64,000 nucleotides of DNA from Aurantimonas coralicida DSM 14790 (GCF_000421645.1 NZ_ATXK01000002.1:434001-498000), one strand, 5' to 3'; shown: positions 7,718 to 16,386, numbered from the stretch's first letter. A program made the numbers and translations. Notes: a model not told the origin generated them from the sequence alone.

Positions 7718-8877
7718 TTCTCGCGCGCTTCCTCGGTCCCCGCATCTTCATCCTCGTCGCTGTGATCCTGGCGGCGGCAATCCTCGTGCCGCTGGCCAAT
7801 CTCTGGCTGCCGGCGGGCCATCCGCTGCATGTGCCGTCCTATGCGGTGCCGCTCTTCGGCAAATATGTCTGCTACGCGCTCTTGGCGCTCGCCCTCGATC
7901 TGGTCTGGGGCTATGTCGGCATCCTGTCGCTCGGCCACGGCGCCTTCTTCGCCCTCGGCGGCTACGCCATGGGCATGTATCTGATGCGCCAGATCGGTTC
8001 GCGCGGGGTCTATGGCGACCCGGTGCTGCCGGACTTCATGGTGTTCCTGAACTGGCAGGAACTGCCCTGGTACTGGTACGGCTTCGACCAGTTCTGGTTC
8101 GCCGCGCTGATGGTCGTGCTGGCCCCCGGCATCCTCGCCTTCGTCTTCGGCTATTTCGCCTTCCGCAGCCGCGTCACCGGCGTCTATCTGTCGATCATCA
8201 CCCAGGCGATGACCTATGCGCTGCTGCTGGCCTTCTTTCGCAACGACATGGGGTTCGGCGGAAATAACGGCCTGACCGACTTCAAGGAGCTGCTCGGCTT
8301 CTCGCTGCAGGCCGACACCACCCGCGCCGGCCTCTTTGCCGCCAGCTGCATCGCGCTGGCGGTGGCCGTGGTCATCGTCGGCTGGATCACCCGCTCGCGG
8401 CTCGGCAAGCTGATGGTCGCCGTGCGCGACGCCGAAAGCCGCACCCGCTTCATCGGCTGGCGGCCCGAACATGTGAAGCTCTTCGCCTTCACCGTCTCGG
8501 CGGTGATGGCCGGCATTGCCGGCGCCCTCTACGTGCCGCAGGTCGGTATCATCAATCCCGGCGAGTTCGCCCCGGTCAATTCGATCGAGATCGTCGTCTG
8601 GGCGGCGGTCGGCGGCCGCGGCACGCTGATCGGCCCGGTCATCGGGGCGCTGCTGGTGAATTTCGGCAAGAGCACCTTCACCGCCATCGCGCCGGAATTC
8701 TGGCTCTTCGTCCTCGGCAGCCTGTTCGTCTTCGTCACCCTGTTCCTGCCCCGCGGCATCGTCGGCACCATCGACCATGGCTGGAACGCCTGGCGTGCCC
8801 GGCGCGGCGATGCCGACCGCGAAAAGGGCGAGGCGGTCGACAAGACGCCCGTGCCGGCGCCGGGGCCGGCGGAATGA
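7714..8877 (+). CDS. urtC: Urea ABC transporter, permease UrtC
   Basis: A 387-residue LivM-family inner-membrane permease with about eight to ten membrane segments. The typical motif LDLVWGYVGILSLGHGAFFALGG-type segment lies near residues 60-85, and the EAA-like cytoplasmic loop with TRFIGWRPEHVKLFAF is in the C-terminal half. It pairs with UrtB. GGGGAGG precedes the ATG, and both ends overlap their neighbours by four bases, so translation of urtB, urtC and urtD is coupled. Confidence 0.94.
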   Translation: MILARFLGPRIFILVAVILAAAILVPLANLWLPAGHPLHVPSYAVPLFGKYVCYALLALALDLVWGYVGILSLGHGAFFALGGYAMGMYLMRQIGSRGVYGDPVLPDFMVFLNWQELPWYWYGFDQFWFAALMVVLAPGILAFVFGYFAFRSRVTGVYLSIITQAMTYALLLAFFRNDMGFGGNNGLTDFKELLGFSLQADTTRAGLFAASCIALAVAVVIVGWITRSRLGKLMVAVRDAESRTRFIGWRPEHVKLFAFTVSAVMAGIAGALYVPQVGIINPGEFAPVNSIEIVVWAAVGGRGTLIGPVIGALLVNFGKSTFTAIAPEFWLFVLGSLFVFVTLFLPRGIVGTIDHGWNAWRARRGDADREKGEAVDKTPVPAPGPAE

Positions 8878-9791
8878 CCATGATGGACCAGATGACCGAC
8901 GCCCCCGACAAGACCATGGCCACGGCAGGCGGGCCGGCCGCGCCCGCCGGCGATACGGACGCCGCACCGGCGCCGCCGATCGTCTCGCCGCACCCCTATG
9001 CCACCCAGCGTGCCGCCCTGCTGGCCGAGCGCGAAGCCCTCGGGCAGGCGCGGCGCGACACGCTGCTCTATCTCGACGGCGTCACCAAGAGCTTCGACGG
9101 CTTCAAGGCGATCAACAATCTCTCGCTGGTCATCCAGAAGGGCGAGATGCGGGTGATCATCGGCCCGAACGGCGCCGGCAAGACCACCATGATGGACATC
9201 ATCACTGGCAAGACCCGGCCCGACGAGGGCGAGGTCTATTTCGCCGGCGATGTCGACCTGACCAAGCAGGACGAGGCCGCGATTGCCAATATGGGCATCG
9301 GCCGAAAATTCCAGAAGCCGACCGTCTTCGAGAGCCACACGGTGGCCGACAACATCCGCATGTCGATGGCCGGCTCGCGCTCGATCTTCGCCGCGCTGCT
9401 GCACCGCGACAGTGCGGGCGAGCGCCAGACGGTCGCCGACATTCTGGAGACGACGCGCCTGACCACCAAAGCGGGCACGCTGGCGGCCGATCTCAGCCAT
9501 GGCCAGAAGCAGTGGCTGGAGATCGGCATGCTGCTGGCGCAGGATCCCGAACTCCTGCTGGTGGACGAACCGGTGGCCGGCATGACCGACGCCGAGACCA
9601 AGGAGACGGCGCGGCTCCTGCGCGAGATCGCCCGCACCCGGTCGGTGGTCGTCGTCGAACACGACATGCATTTCGTCCGCGCCCTCGACGTCAAGGTCAC
9701 CTGCCTCCACGAGGGCTCGGTGCTGTCCGAAGGTACGCTCGACCATGTCTCCGCCGATCCGCGCGTCGTCGAGGTGTATCTTGGCCGCTGA
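8874..9791 (+). CDS. urtD: Urea ABC transporter, ATP-binding protein UrtD
   Basis: This 305-residue ABC ATPase has Walker A (GPNGAGKTT), a signature LSHGQKQWLEIG and Walker B (LLLVDEPVAGM), with the switch His in VVEHDMHF. It is of the LivG type that drives the UrtBC channel. The first 60 residues are a low-complexity Ala/Pro/Asp extension before the ATPase domain begins at LYLDGVTKSF. The start overlaps the urtC stop (ATGA); starts two or three codons later are also possible. A 117-base gap follows before urtE. Confidence 0.93.
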   Translation: MTMMDQMTDAPDKTMATAGGPAAPAGDTDAAPAPPIVSPHPYATQRAALLAEREALGQARRDTLLYLDGVTKSFDGFKAINNLSLVIQKGEMRVIIGPNGAGKTTMMDIITGKTRPDEGEVYFAGDVDLTKQDEAAIANMGIGRKFQKPTVFESHTVADNIRMSMAGSRSIFAALLHRDSAGERQTVADILETTRLTTKAGTLAADLSHGQKQWLEIGMLLAQDPELLLVDEPVAGMTDAETKETARLLREIARTRSVVVVEHDMHFVRALDVKVTCLHEGSVLSEGTLDHVSADPRVVEVYLGR

Positions 9792-9908
9792 GATGCACCA
9801 CACGAGCCGAGACCTGGCCACGATGCGGTCCGGGGAGGGCGGAACGCGCCGCTTTGCCGGTTCGCGCGCGGCCCATCCAACATTCCCTGCAGGAGCGCCG
9901 AACGCCCC

Positions 9909-10604
9909 ATGCTGACCGTTTCGAACGTCGATCTCTATTACGGTGCGGCGCAGGCGCTGCGCGGCGTGTCGCTGAATGCCAGGAAGGGCGAGATCACCTG
10001 CGTCCTCGGCCGCAACGGCGTCGGGAAGACCTCGCTGCTGCGCGCCATCGTCGGCCAGCAGCCGATCCGCGCCGGCCAGATCGCCCTCGACGGCGACAAT
10101 CTCGGCCGCGAGGCGCCCTATACGCGGGCCCGACGCGGCATCGGCTTCGTGCCCCAGGGCCGCGAGATCTTCCCGCTTTTGACGGTGAAGGAGAATCTCC
10201 AGACCGGCTTCGCGCCGCTGAAGGGTGCCGACCGGACCATCCCCGACCATGTCTTCGAGCTCTTCCCTGTGCTCGCCGACATGCTCGGCCGGCGTGGCGG
10301 TGACCTGTCCGGCGGCCAGCAGCAGCAGCTGGCGATCGGCCGGGCGCTGGTGACACGGCCGCAGCTTCTCGTCCTCGACGAGCCGACCGAGGGCATCCAG
10401 CCCTCGATCATCAAGGATATCGGCCGGGCCATCCGCTATCTGAAGGACCAGTCCGGTCTCGCCATCCTGCTGGTCGAGCAATATCTGGATTTCTGCCGCG
10501 AGCTCGCCGATCAGGTCTACATCATGGATCGCGGCGAGATCGTCTTCGACGGTCCCGCCGAGGGTCTCGACGATCCCGAGGTGCGCCGGCATCTGACGGT
10601 GTGA
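9909..10604 (+). CDS. urtE: Urea ABC transporter, ATP-binding protein UrtE
   Basis: The 231-residue LivF-type ATPase contains Walker A (GRNGVGKTS), the signature LSGGQQQQLAIGRAL and Walker B (LLVLDEPTEGIQP). The EGIQPSII extension is typical of UrtE. It partners UrtD on the UrtBC permease in the cytoplasm. A GCAGGAGC ribosome site precedes the ATG. It ends the urt operon; no strong terminator hairpin was seen downstream. Confidence 0.94.
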   Translation: MLTVSNVDLYYGAAQALRGVSLNARKGEITCVLGRNGVGKTSLLRAIVGQQPIRAGQIALDGDNLGREAPYTRARRGIGFVPQGREIFPLLTVKENLQTGFAPLKGADRTIPDHVFELFPVLADMLGRRGGDLSGGQQQQLAIGRALVTRPQLLVLDEPTEGIQPSIIKDIGRAIRYLKDQSGLAILLVEQYLDFCRELADQVYIMDRGEIVFDGPAEGLDDPEVRRHLTV

Positions 10605-10733
10605 CTCCGATCTCCGCGATGATTGCCCTCGCTTCAGTCTTCCCGAACGGCATGTTAGAAAGGATGACACGGTCGCGGCCGATGTTCCTCGATCTGCGGC
10701 ACGTGGTGCGCTCCGCTTTTGGGAGGATACCCA

Positions 10734-11189
10734 GTGCGCTTCATCGCGACGCTTCTTGCCTGCCTTTGCCTTGCCGGTGCCAGTCAGGCGCAAACGCTGG
10801 TCAAGCCTGGCGAGATCGATCAGATCGTCGACATCGCCCGCGGCTTCGGCTCCGGGACCTTGGAAAAGGACGAGACCGAATATGTCCGGGGGCGCATCGA
10901 TGGCACGCTCTACGTGATCTTCTTCAACGACTGCAATTCCGACAGGAGCGAGTGCCAGAGCCTTCAGTTCTATGCCTCCTGGGACGGCGTCCCTGTCGAT
11001 CAGGCCGTCATCAACGGCTGGAACCGGGACAAGCGCTTTGCCAAGGCTTATATCGACGCCGAGAACGATCCGGTGCTGGAGATGGACGTCAATCTGCGCC
11101 ACGGAGTCACCCGCGGCAATCTCGAGGATACCTTCGACTGGTGGCGTCTGTCCCTGAGAGAGTTCAAGTCGGGCATCCTCAAGCTTTAG
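10734..11189 (+). CDS. Secreted YbjN-like protein
   Basis: A 151-residue protein begins with a clear signal peptide (RFIATLLACLCLAGASQAQ) and continues with a YbjN-like domain: GEIDQIVDIARGFGSGTLEKD, then a YVIFFNDCN strand with two cysteines and WNRDKRFAKAYID. YbjN-like proteins are small alpha/beta proteins of unclear, possibly regulatory, function. The GTG at 10734 is chosen because GGGAGG ends seven bases upstream; homologues also start at the signal peptide. It sits between urtE and ureD on the same strand and has no obvious tie to urea metabolism. Confidence 0.8.
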   Translation: MRFIATLLACLCLAGASQAQTLVKPGEIDQIVDIARGFGSGTLEKDETEYVRGRIDGTLYVIFFNDCNSDRSECQSLQFYASWDGVPVDQAVINGWNRDKRFAKAYIDAENDPVLEMDVNLRHGVTRGNLEDTFDWWRLSLREFKSGILKL

Positions 11190-11381
11190 GGCCACTCGCG
11201 GCTTCCGGTGGCCAGCCGTGGGGCTGGAATTCGCGCCCGGTCGCACTCTTGCCGTTCATGCCGGGACCTGCGAGCCTCGCGCCATCTCCACGCATCCCCT
11301 CGGACAGATCATCATGAGAGACGCAGCCGGCGCCCCGTCGGATCAAGCCGCTTTGCCGCGCGTCCGCGCCGGCCTGCCCGC

Positions 11382-12224
11382 ATGAGCGCGGTGCGCGACC
11401 TGCCGGTGACGGACCAGCCGGTTCCGCGCCGCATGCAGCGCTCGGAAGGGTCGGCGTCGGCGCAGTTCCGCGTCGTCGACAAGCGAACCCGCCTGCAGCG
11501 GTTGCACCAGTCCGGCTGCCTCAAGCTGCGGTTTCCGCGGCTGCCGCGCCAGCAGGCCGAGGCGATCCTCATCAACAGTTCGGGCGGCCTAACCGGCGGC
11601 GACCGGCTGGCGCAGGATTTCACCGTGGCGGCCGGGGCCGATCTCACCGTCACCACCCAGGCCTGTGAACGCATCTACCGCGCCTCCGGCGGCGATACTG
11701 CCCATGTGACGACGCGCGCTACGCTGGAAGCGAAGGCACGGCTCGCCTGGTTGCCGCAGGAAACGATCCTCTTCGATGGCGGCCGGGTGCGACGCACGCT
11801 CGAGGTCGAGGCCGCGCCGGATGCGCGCTTTCTCCTGTGCGAATCGCTGATCCTCGGCCGCGAGCTCATGGGCGAGAGCGTGACCGCGGGCCATTTCCAC
11901 GATCGCTGGCGGGTGCGGCTCGGCGGCCGGCTGGTCTTTGCCGACGACCTGCAGCTGTCCGGTGACATCGCCGCGGCGATGGCGGAGCCCGCCTCGCTCG
12001 GCCCGAACCGCGCGCTGGCGACGGTGGTGGCTCATCTGCCCGACGCCGAGGCCCGCCTCGACGGGCTGCGCGCTGCGATCGGCGAAGACGGCGGCGCCAG
12101 TCTCGTTGGTGGTCTTCTCGTCGCCCGCATCCGGGCCGCGTCCGGCTTTCATCTGCGCCAGCGGCTCGTGCCGGTGCTTTCGGGTCTGGCGGACGGGCCG
12201 TTGCCGCTTGTATGGTCGCTATGA
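11382..12224 (+). CDS. ureD: Urease accessory protein UreD
   Basis: The 280-residue protein matches UreD, part of the UreDFG chaperone that loads nickel into apo-urease in the cytoplasm. Family landmarks are [15 protein letters not shown] (about residues 66-80), [34 protein letters not shown] and GRELMGE. The ATG at 11382 is preceded by a short frame ending in an ATGA overlap; a later ATG at 11432 would lose little of the conserved part. The gene opens the urease cluster, and ureA follows 22 bases after its stop. Confidence 0.93.
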   Translation: MSAVRDLPVTDQPVPRRMQRSEGSASAQFRVVDKRTRLQRLHQSGCLKLRFPRLPRQQAEAILINSSGGLTGGDRLAQDFTVAAGADLTVTTQACERIYRASGGDTAHVTTRATLEAKARLAWLPQETILFDGGRVRRTLEVEAAPDARFLLCESLILGRELMGESVTAGHFHDRWRVRLGGRLVFADDLQLSGDIAAAMAEPASLGPNRALATVVAHLPDAEARLDGLRAAIGEDGGASLVGGLLVARIRAASGFHLRQRLVPVLSGLADGPLPLVWSL

Positions 12225-12246
12225 CGCATCTGCGAAGGAACCCGGC

Positions 12247-12549
12247 ATGCAACTGACCCCGCGCGAAAAGGACAAGCTGCTCGTCTCGATGGCCGCCATG
12301 GTGGCGCGCCGCCGGCTGGAACGCGGCGTGAAGCTGAACCATCCCGAGGCGATCGCGCTGATCACCGATTATGTGGTGGAAGGTGCGCGCGACGGCCGCA
12401 GCGTCGCCGACCTGATGGAGGCCGGCGCCCATGTGATCACGCGTGACCAGGTGATGGAGGGGATTGCCGAGATGATCCACGACGTCCAGGTCGAGGCGAC
12501 CTTTCCCGACGGCACCAAGCTGGTGACGGTGCACGAACCGATCCGCTGA
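12247..12549 (+). CDS. ureA: Urease subunit gamma
   Basis: This 100-residue protein is a full-length urease gamma subunit: [42 protein letters not shown] and the VTVHEPI end. It is a structural part of the cytoplasmic nickel enzyme that splits urea to ammonia and carbamate. GAAGGAA precedes the ATG by six bases. In most bacteria ureB follows directly; here about 1.5 kb, including a minus-strand gene, separates them. Confidence 0.97.
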   Translation: MQLTPREKDKLLVSMAAMVARRRLERGVKLNHPEAIALITDYVVEGARDGRSVADLMEAGAHVITRDQVMEGIAEMIHDVQVEATFPDGTKLVTVHEPIR

Positions 12550-12594
12550 TCCGGGCGATCTGCGGCCTGGGGCCTGCGCTACCGGACGCGTTGC

Positions 12595-12858
12595 CTATCG
12601 CCGTTCCGTTGCCGGGGCCTCGGCCAGTGTGTCCGCCTTCGCGGCGGGTTCGAGGGAGGACACGGTGATGTCCGGCTCGTCGGCTGCGACAGCGACGGGC
12701 GCGTCTCCGACGAATCGGAACCCCTGTTCGATGACGGAATAATAGGCGGGACCGGTGACGGGACCGATGGTGACAGTGCGGACCATCAGGGGCTGCGCCG
12801 GTCCGACGGGACCGAGGAGCAGACCGAGAAACGCCGCGATCAGAAGCGACCTCAGCAT
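12595..12858 (-). CDS. Small secreted hypothetical protein
   Basis: An 87-residue protein on the opposite strand to the urease genes. It begins with a typical signal sequence (MLRSLLIAAFLGLLLGPVGPAQP), and GGTTGGAG lies a few bases upstream of the ATG. The remaining 65 residues have no recognisable domain and end in a charged Ala/Glu-rich tail. It sits convergently behind ureA and divergently from hupE. No function is proposed. Confidence 0.55.
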   Translation of the reverse strand: MLRSLLIAAFLGLLLGPVGPAQPLMVRTVTIGPVTGPAYYSVIEQGFRFVGDAPVAVAADEPDITVSSLEPAAKADTLAEAPATERR

Positions 12859-13252
12859 GTGAACTCCAACCTGTTGTGCGGTTGCGCGGTCCGATCGTTC
12901 GATGCCGGACCTTTGCCTTCTTCCGCAACGTCATTATGCGACGTTTCGTTCCGCGCGCCAGCTCTTTTTGCCCAAAGCCGTTAACGCGGAGCCGAGACAT
13001 AACCCGCGAAAGTTTCATGAGTTCTTGCCGGCGCAACCATCGTTGTCGGTAGGCTTTCCGAAATCCTACAGGCCGTCCCGCCGCTCTTCGCATCTGCGAG
13101 ATCAGCGCCAGAAAGCCTTTGACACCGGGTCGGCCGGCTTCCATGATCGCGCCCGAACCCGCCGTGCCGGGTGCCCCTTTTGGGCGGTGCCGACGGCGGG
13201 CTGGACGCGACCCATATCGGGGCGCCCGTCGACCAATCTGAGGGACATCCGC
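12859..13252. other. 394-base gene-free region between a minus-strand gene and hupE
   Basis: No convincing gene was found here. It holds the divergent promoters of the small secreted gene and hupE. Visible elements are an AACGTC-N7-GACGTT inverted repeat (12927-12945), a relatively AT-rich patch around 12930-13030, and a GC-rich nested hairpin with outer arms CCGCCGT (13159-13165) and ACGGCGG (13193-13199). The hairpin would sit in the hupE leader. The hupE frame is open through this whole region but is not protein-like before 13253. Confidence 0.6.
12927..12945. promoter_or_regulatory. Inverted repeat AACGTC-N7-GACGTT
   Basis: Perfect 6-base arms with a 7-base spacer, extendable to 8 of 9 matching pairs. 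It lies 69 bases upstream of the minus-strand secreted gene and about 310 bases upstream of hupE. It could be an operator for either gene; a metal-responsive regulator would be logical for a nickel permease, but the sequence does not match the NikR consensus I know. Confidence 0.35.
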
Positions 13253-13828
13253 ATGCTCACACGCTTCGCCATTGCCGCCGCAACCCTGGCCGCCGCAACA
13301 GTGCCCGCCTTCGCCCATCTCGATCCGGTTGCGCATGGCTCGCTGGCCGCCGGCGCGTCGCATCCGCTGCTCGGCTGGGACCACGTCCTGGTCATGGTGG
13401 CCGTGGGCCTGTGGGCTGCAACGCTCGGCGGCCGTGCGCGCTTTGCCGTTCCCGCTGCTTTCGTCGGCGCCATGGGCGCCGGCTTCGTGCTGGCCCTGAA
13501 CGGTCTGTCGCTGCCCTTCGTCGAGCCGGTGGTCATGGCGTCGGTCGTCGCCCTCGGCCTTTTGGTCGCCGCCGCTGTCCGCCTGCCGGTTCCGGCCGCG
13601 GCCGCAGCCGTCGGCGCCTTCGCCCTGTTCCATGGTTCGGCCCATGGCGCCGAGCTCGGCTCGGCCGGCGCTTTCTCCTTCGGCCTCGGTTTCGTGGTGG
13701 CGACGGCCGCGCTGCATGGTGTCGGCCTGGCGCTCGGCCATTCGCTGACCGCCGGCCGCCAGCCGCTGATCGTCCGCGCGCTCGGCGCGGCCTCGGCGCT
13801 CGCCGGCCTCTACATGATCGCGGCCTGA
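13253..13828 (+). CDS. HupE/UreJ family nickel permease-like protein
   Basis: A 191-residue membrane protein with a cleavable-looking N-terminus (AAATVPAFAH), the HupE/UreJ motif HPLLGWDHVLVMVAVGLWA and a FALFHGSAHG-type segment with several histidines in about six membrane helices. This family is associated with [NiFe] hydrogenase and urease operons and is believed to transport nickel. Its place among the ure genes supports nickel supply to urease. GAGGG lies shortly before the ATG. The small membrane ORF and ureB follow on the same strand. Confidence 0.9.
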   Translation: MLTRFAIAAATLAAATVPAFAHLDPVAHGSLAAGASHPLLGWDHVLVMVAVGLWAATLGGRARFAVPAAFVGAMGAGFVLALNGLSLPFVEPVVMASVVALGLLVAAAVRLPVPAAAAAVGAFALFHGSAHGAELGSAGAFSFGLGFVVATAALHGVGLALGHSLTAGRQPLIVRALGAASALAGLYMIAA

Positions 13829-13909
13829 GCCGCGTGACGCATCCGGGCCCTGGCCCGCAGAAGACAGGGCTCGCCCGGAGACGGGCGCGCCTGAGAGAAG
13901 AGCAACGGC

Positions 13910-14032
13910 GTGCCTGAGTTCATCCGGGCGCCGCAGCCTGTCGGCGAATACGACCTGATGGCGATCGGCCCCGTGCTGCTGGTGGTTCTGGCGATCATCG
14001 CCATTCGCAAGCTCTGGAGGAATGGATCATGA
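13910..14032 (+). CDS. 40-residue single-pass membrane peptide coupled to ureB
   Basis: A GTG-started frame of 40 residues: a polar N-terminus ([15 protein letters not shown]), one hydrophobic segment ([16 protein letters not shown]) and a basic tail (RKLWRNGS). An in-frame TGA lies five codons upstream, so GTG is the only reasonable start, with GAGAGAAGAG just before it. Its stop overlaps the ureB start (ATGA), which suggests translational coupling. Positive charge after the helix predicts a cytoplasmic C-terminus. No known family is recognised. It could be a partner of the HupE permease or simply a coupling leader. Confidence 0.5.
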   Translation: MPEFIRAPQPVGEYDLMAIGPVLLVVLAIIAIRKLWRNGS

Positions 14033-14334
14033 TCCCCGGCGAAATCCTCACCCCCGACGGCGATATCGTCCTCAATGACGGCGCCGAGCCGATCACGCTG
14101 ATGGTCGGCAATACGGGCGACCGGCCGGTCCAGGTCGGCAGCCATTTCCATTTCGCCGAGACCAATCCCGCACTCACCTTCGATCGCGACGCCGCGCGCG
14201 GCATGCGGCTGGATCTGGCCGCCGGTACCGCCGTGCGCTTCGAGCCCGGCCAGACCCGCGAGGTCACGCTTGTGCCGCTCGGCGGCGCGCGCAAGGTCTA
14301 TGGCTTCAACGGCAAGGTGATGGGCGCGCTCTGA
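14029..14334 (+). CDS. ureB: Urease subunit beta
   Basis: The 101-residue product is urease beta: [18 protein letters not shown], the strongly conserved [18 protein letters not shown] and [21 protein letters not shown] regions, and the YGFNGKVMG end. It packs with UreA and UreC in the cytoplasmic enzyme. The start codon overlaps the small membrane ORF; AGGA lies seven bases upstream. ureC lies 2.65 kb further on rather than adjacent. Confidence 0.97.
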   Translation: MIPGEILTPDGDIVLNDGAEPITLMVGNTGDRPVQVGSHFHFAETNPALTFDRDAARGMRLDLAAGTAVRFEPGQTREVTLVPLGGARKVYGFNGKVMGAL

Positions 14335-14456
14335 CCGGCGCGACGCCGGCGCCGCTGAGGCGCCACCCCTGATTCCCGGCCGTGAGGACGATGGCTGCAA
14401 GCCTGGCAGATGGCACAGGCGCGGCTTGGTGCGTGCTGGAAAAGGGGGACAGGCGA

Positions 14457-15290
14457 ATGTGCGACCATTGCGTGATCGACAGCGTGAAAAGCCGGATGCT
14501 GAGCCGGCGTGGGCTCTTGGGCGGCGGGCTCGCCGCGGCCGCGGCGGGGATCGCCAGCCCGGCCTTTGCGCAGGACGTCGCCAGGCCCGCGGCAGCCGCC
14601 GCGATGCCGGCCAATTCCATCGCCGACCTGACCCATGAGCTCTATCCGGAGTTCCCGACCTTCTTCGGCGACCAGCAATTCTTCATGGAGCGGAAATTCT
14701 CCTACGCCGAGCACAAGTTCAACCTGTTCGAGCTGCGGGTGAACGAGCACACCGGCACCCATGTCGACGCGCCGCTGCATTTCTCCGCCGACGGCCAGTC
14801 GGTGGCGGAGATCCCCGTCGACAAGCTGATGGCGCCGCTGGTCGTGGTCGACATCCGCGAGAAGGCGGAGAAGGACGCGGACGCGCAGGTCACGCCCGAC
14901 GATCTGAAGGCCTGGATCGCGGCCCATGGCGACATGCCGGAAAATTGCTGCGTGGCGATGAATTCCGGCTGGGCCCGGCATCTGGACACCGACAAGTTCC
15001 GCAATGCCGACCAGGACGGCACGATGCATTTCCCCGGCTTCCATGTGGAGGCGGTGCAGATGCTGCTGGAGGGCTCGGCGGTCGGCATCGCCGTCGACAC
15101 GCTGTCGCTCGACTTCGGCATGTCGCCGGACTTCGCCGTGCATTACGCCTGGCTGCCGGAAGGCCGCTGGGGGCTGGAGTGCATCGCCGGGCTCGACGAC
15201 ATGCCGGCGACGGGGGCGACGCTGATCGTCGGCGCGCCGAAGCATCGCGGCGGCTCGGGCGGTCCGGCCCGCGTCTTCGCACTCACCTGA
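14457..15290 (+). CDS. Cyclase family protein with Tat-type signal
   Basis: This 277-residue protein belongs to the cyclase/kynurenine-formamidase-like metal hydrolase family. The family signature HTGTHVDAPLHF is present, and a second conserved stretch holds SLDFG and FAVHYAWL. The N-terminus has a twin-arginine motif (SRRGLLGGG) and hydrophobic segment ending in PAFAQ, so it is probably exported folded to the periplasm. AAGGGGG precedes the ATG at 14457. It is followed 11 bases later by a CxxC protein, and the pair interrupts ureB-ureC. Its substrate is unknown; a link to urease is positional only. Confidence 0.82.
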   Translation: MCDHCVIDSVKSRMLSRRGLLGGGLAAAAAGIASPAFAQDVARPAAAAAMPANSIADLTHELYPEFPTFFGDQQFFMERKFSYAEHKFNLFELRVNEHTGTHVDAPLHFSADGQSVAEIPVDKLMAPLVVVDIREKAEKDADAQVTPDDLKAWIAAHGDMPENCCVAMNSGWARHLDTDKFRNADQDGTMHFPGFHVEAVQMLLEGSAVGIAVDTLSLDFGMSPDFAVHYAWLPEGRWGLECIAGLDDMPATGATLIVGAPKHRGGSGGPARVFALT

Positions 15291-15301
15291 GGGGACAGGC
15301 C

Positions 15302-15700
15302 ATGGCAACGGCACCGCTGGTTTCGGATGCACAGGCCAGCCCCGAGGTGCGCGCCGTCTTCGACGACATCCGCGCGACCCGCGGCTCGGACTTCGTCAAC
15401 AATTTCTGGCGCGTGCTGGCCGCCGATCCGGCGACGCTGAAGCGGACATGGGAGGAGGTGAAGGCGGTGATGGGGGCACCGGGCGCGCTCGATCCGCTGA
15501 CCCGGGAGATGCTCTATATCGCCGTTTCGACCACCAATGGCTGCAGCTATTGCGTCCATTCCCACACGGCCGCGGCGCGTGCGAAGGGGATGACCGATGC
15601 GCAATATGGCGAGTTGCTGGCCGTCGTCGGCCTTGCCGCCAGGACCAATCAGCTGGCGCAGGCGCTGCAGGTGCCCGTGGACGACGCCTTCGAGTTCTGA
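15302..15700 (+). CDS. Carboxymuconolactone decarboxylase (AhpD-like) family protein
   Basis: A 132-residue protein of the carboxymuconolactone decarboxylase fold. It carries the AhpD-like redox motif CSYCVHSH (about residues 80-87) after LTREMLYIAVSTTNG. Such proteins are small all-helical oligomers with peroxidase or reductase-like activity. GAGGGGA precedes the ATG. It is probably co-transcribed with the exported cyclase 11 bases upstream. No signal peptide is visible, so it is expected to be cytoplasmic, unlike its partner. Confidence 0.85.
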   Translation: MATAPLVSDAQASPEVRAVFDDIRATRGSDFVNNFWRVLAADPATLKRTWEEVKAVMGAPGALDPLTREMLYIAVSTTNGCSYCVHSHTAAARAKGMTDAQYGELLAVVGLAARTNQLAQALQVPVDDAFEF

Positions 15701-15727
15701 TCGCCTTCTCAGGAGACGAGGCGTGGC

Positions 15728-16270
15728 TCAGTCGCCATTGGCCTTGGGAATGGCGCTCGGAGCGTTCGACAGGCCGCGACGAATGGAGCCCAGATCGACG
15801 GCGACGGTCGGCTTGGTAATCCGGTAGGCGCGGTCGGACCCGGCGCCGGGCGTGCCGATCGTGTCGCTGGTGCCGAAACTGGTGACCGACGAGGTGCCGG
15901 CGCCATCCTCGGAGCGTGCCAGCCCTTCGGCATTGAGGCTGTTGATCGTCGACGAACCCTCGCTCGCCAGCCCCTCGGTGGTGTTGGCGCCGAGACCGGT
16001 GCTGCCGGAACTTGCGCCCGGTGCAATCGGGTCGGTGAGGGTGGGCGATGCGCCCGTATCCGACAGGCTGGACCCCGATCCGACGCCGCCCGTGCTGCCG
16101 ATGCCGCTGGCGCCGGAGCCGGTGACGACACCGCTGCCCGCCGATCCGCCGATGCCGGACGAGCCCCCGGCACCTGAAGAGCCGCCGACGCCGCCGGAGA
16201 GCTGGGCCAGTGCGGGAGCCGCGGTCAGCACCGCCGCAATTGCGATCAGGGGGGTGAGGGATCTGCGCAT
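15728..16270 (-). CDS. Secreted Gly/Ser-rich hypothetical protein
   Basis: The 180-residue protein has a clear signal peptide (RSLTPLIAIAAVLTAAPALAQ). A low-complexity Gly/Ser/Thr region follows (GGSSGAGGSSGIGGSAGSG and similar) and covers most of its length. A short more complex C-terminus (YRITKPTVAVDLGSIRRGL) may be the functional part. AGGCAGAGG precedes the start. No family is recognised. It lies on the minus strand between ureB and ureC, 116 bases downstream of another secreted minus-strand gene. Confidence 0.65.
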   Translation of the reverse strand: MRRSLTPLIAIAAVLTAAPALAQLSGGVGGSSGAGGSSGIGGSAGSGVVTGSGASGIGSTGGVGSGSSLSDTGASPTLTDPIAPGASSGSTGLGANTTEGLASEGSSTINSLNAEGLARSEDGAGTSSVTSFGTSDTIGTPGAGSDRAYRITKPTVAVDLGSIRRGLSNAPSAIPKANGD

Positions 16271-16386
16271 GGCCTCTGCCTTCCGGTTTCACGGCGCGGG
16301 TCGGTGGGTGTCGGCGGCCCGCTGCCTCTGATCACCAACTCCGCGCGCTTCCGACCGGTTCCCGAACGCGGGCAGCGCCGCGCAGC

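Noticed and set aside
8529-11246. Long minus-strand open frame (about 905 codons) across urtC-urtE
   Set aside because: It lies antisense to three clear ABC transporter genes and its translation has no family features; long antisense frames are common in GC-rich DNA.
11314-11385. 23-codon frame ending in an ATGA overlap with ureD
   Set aside because: It has no good ribosome site and no features; the overlap may be chance. A leader role for ureD cannot be shown from sequence.
12902-13252. Upstream extension of the hupE frame
   Set aside because: The extra 117 residues are not protein-like and precede the signal-type N-terminus with its own ribosome site at 13253.
12437-13741. Minus-strand frame of about 434 codons over ureA-hupE
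   Set aside because: It crosses ureA, a small secreted gene and hupE, and its translation is Gly/Arg/Gln-rich with no domain.
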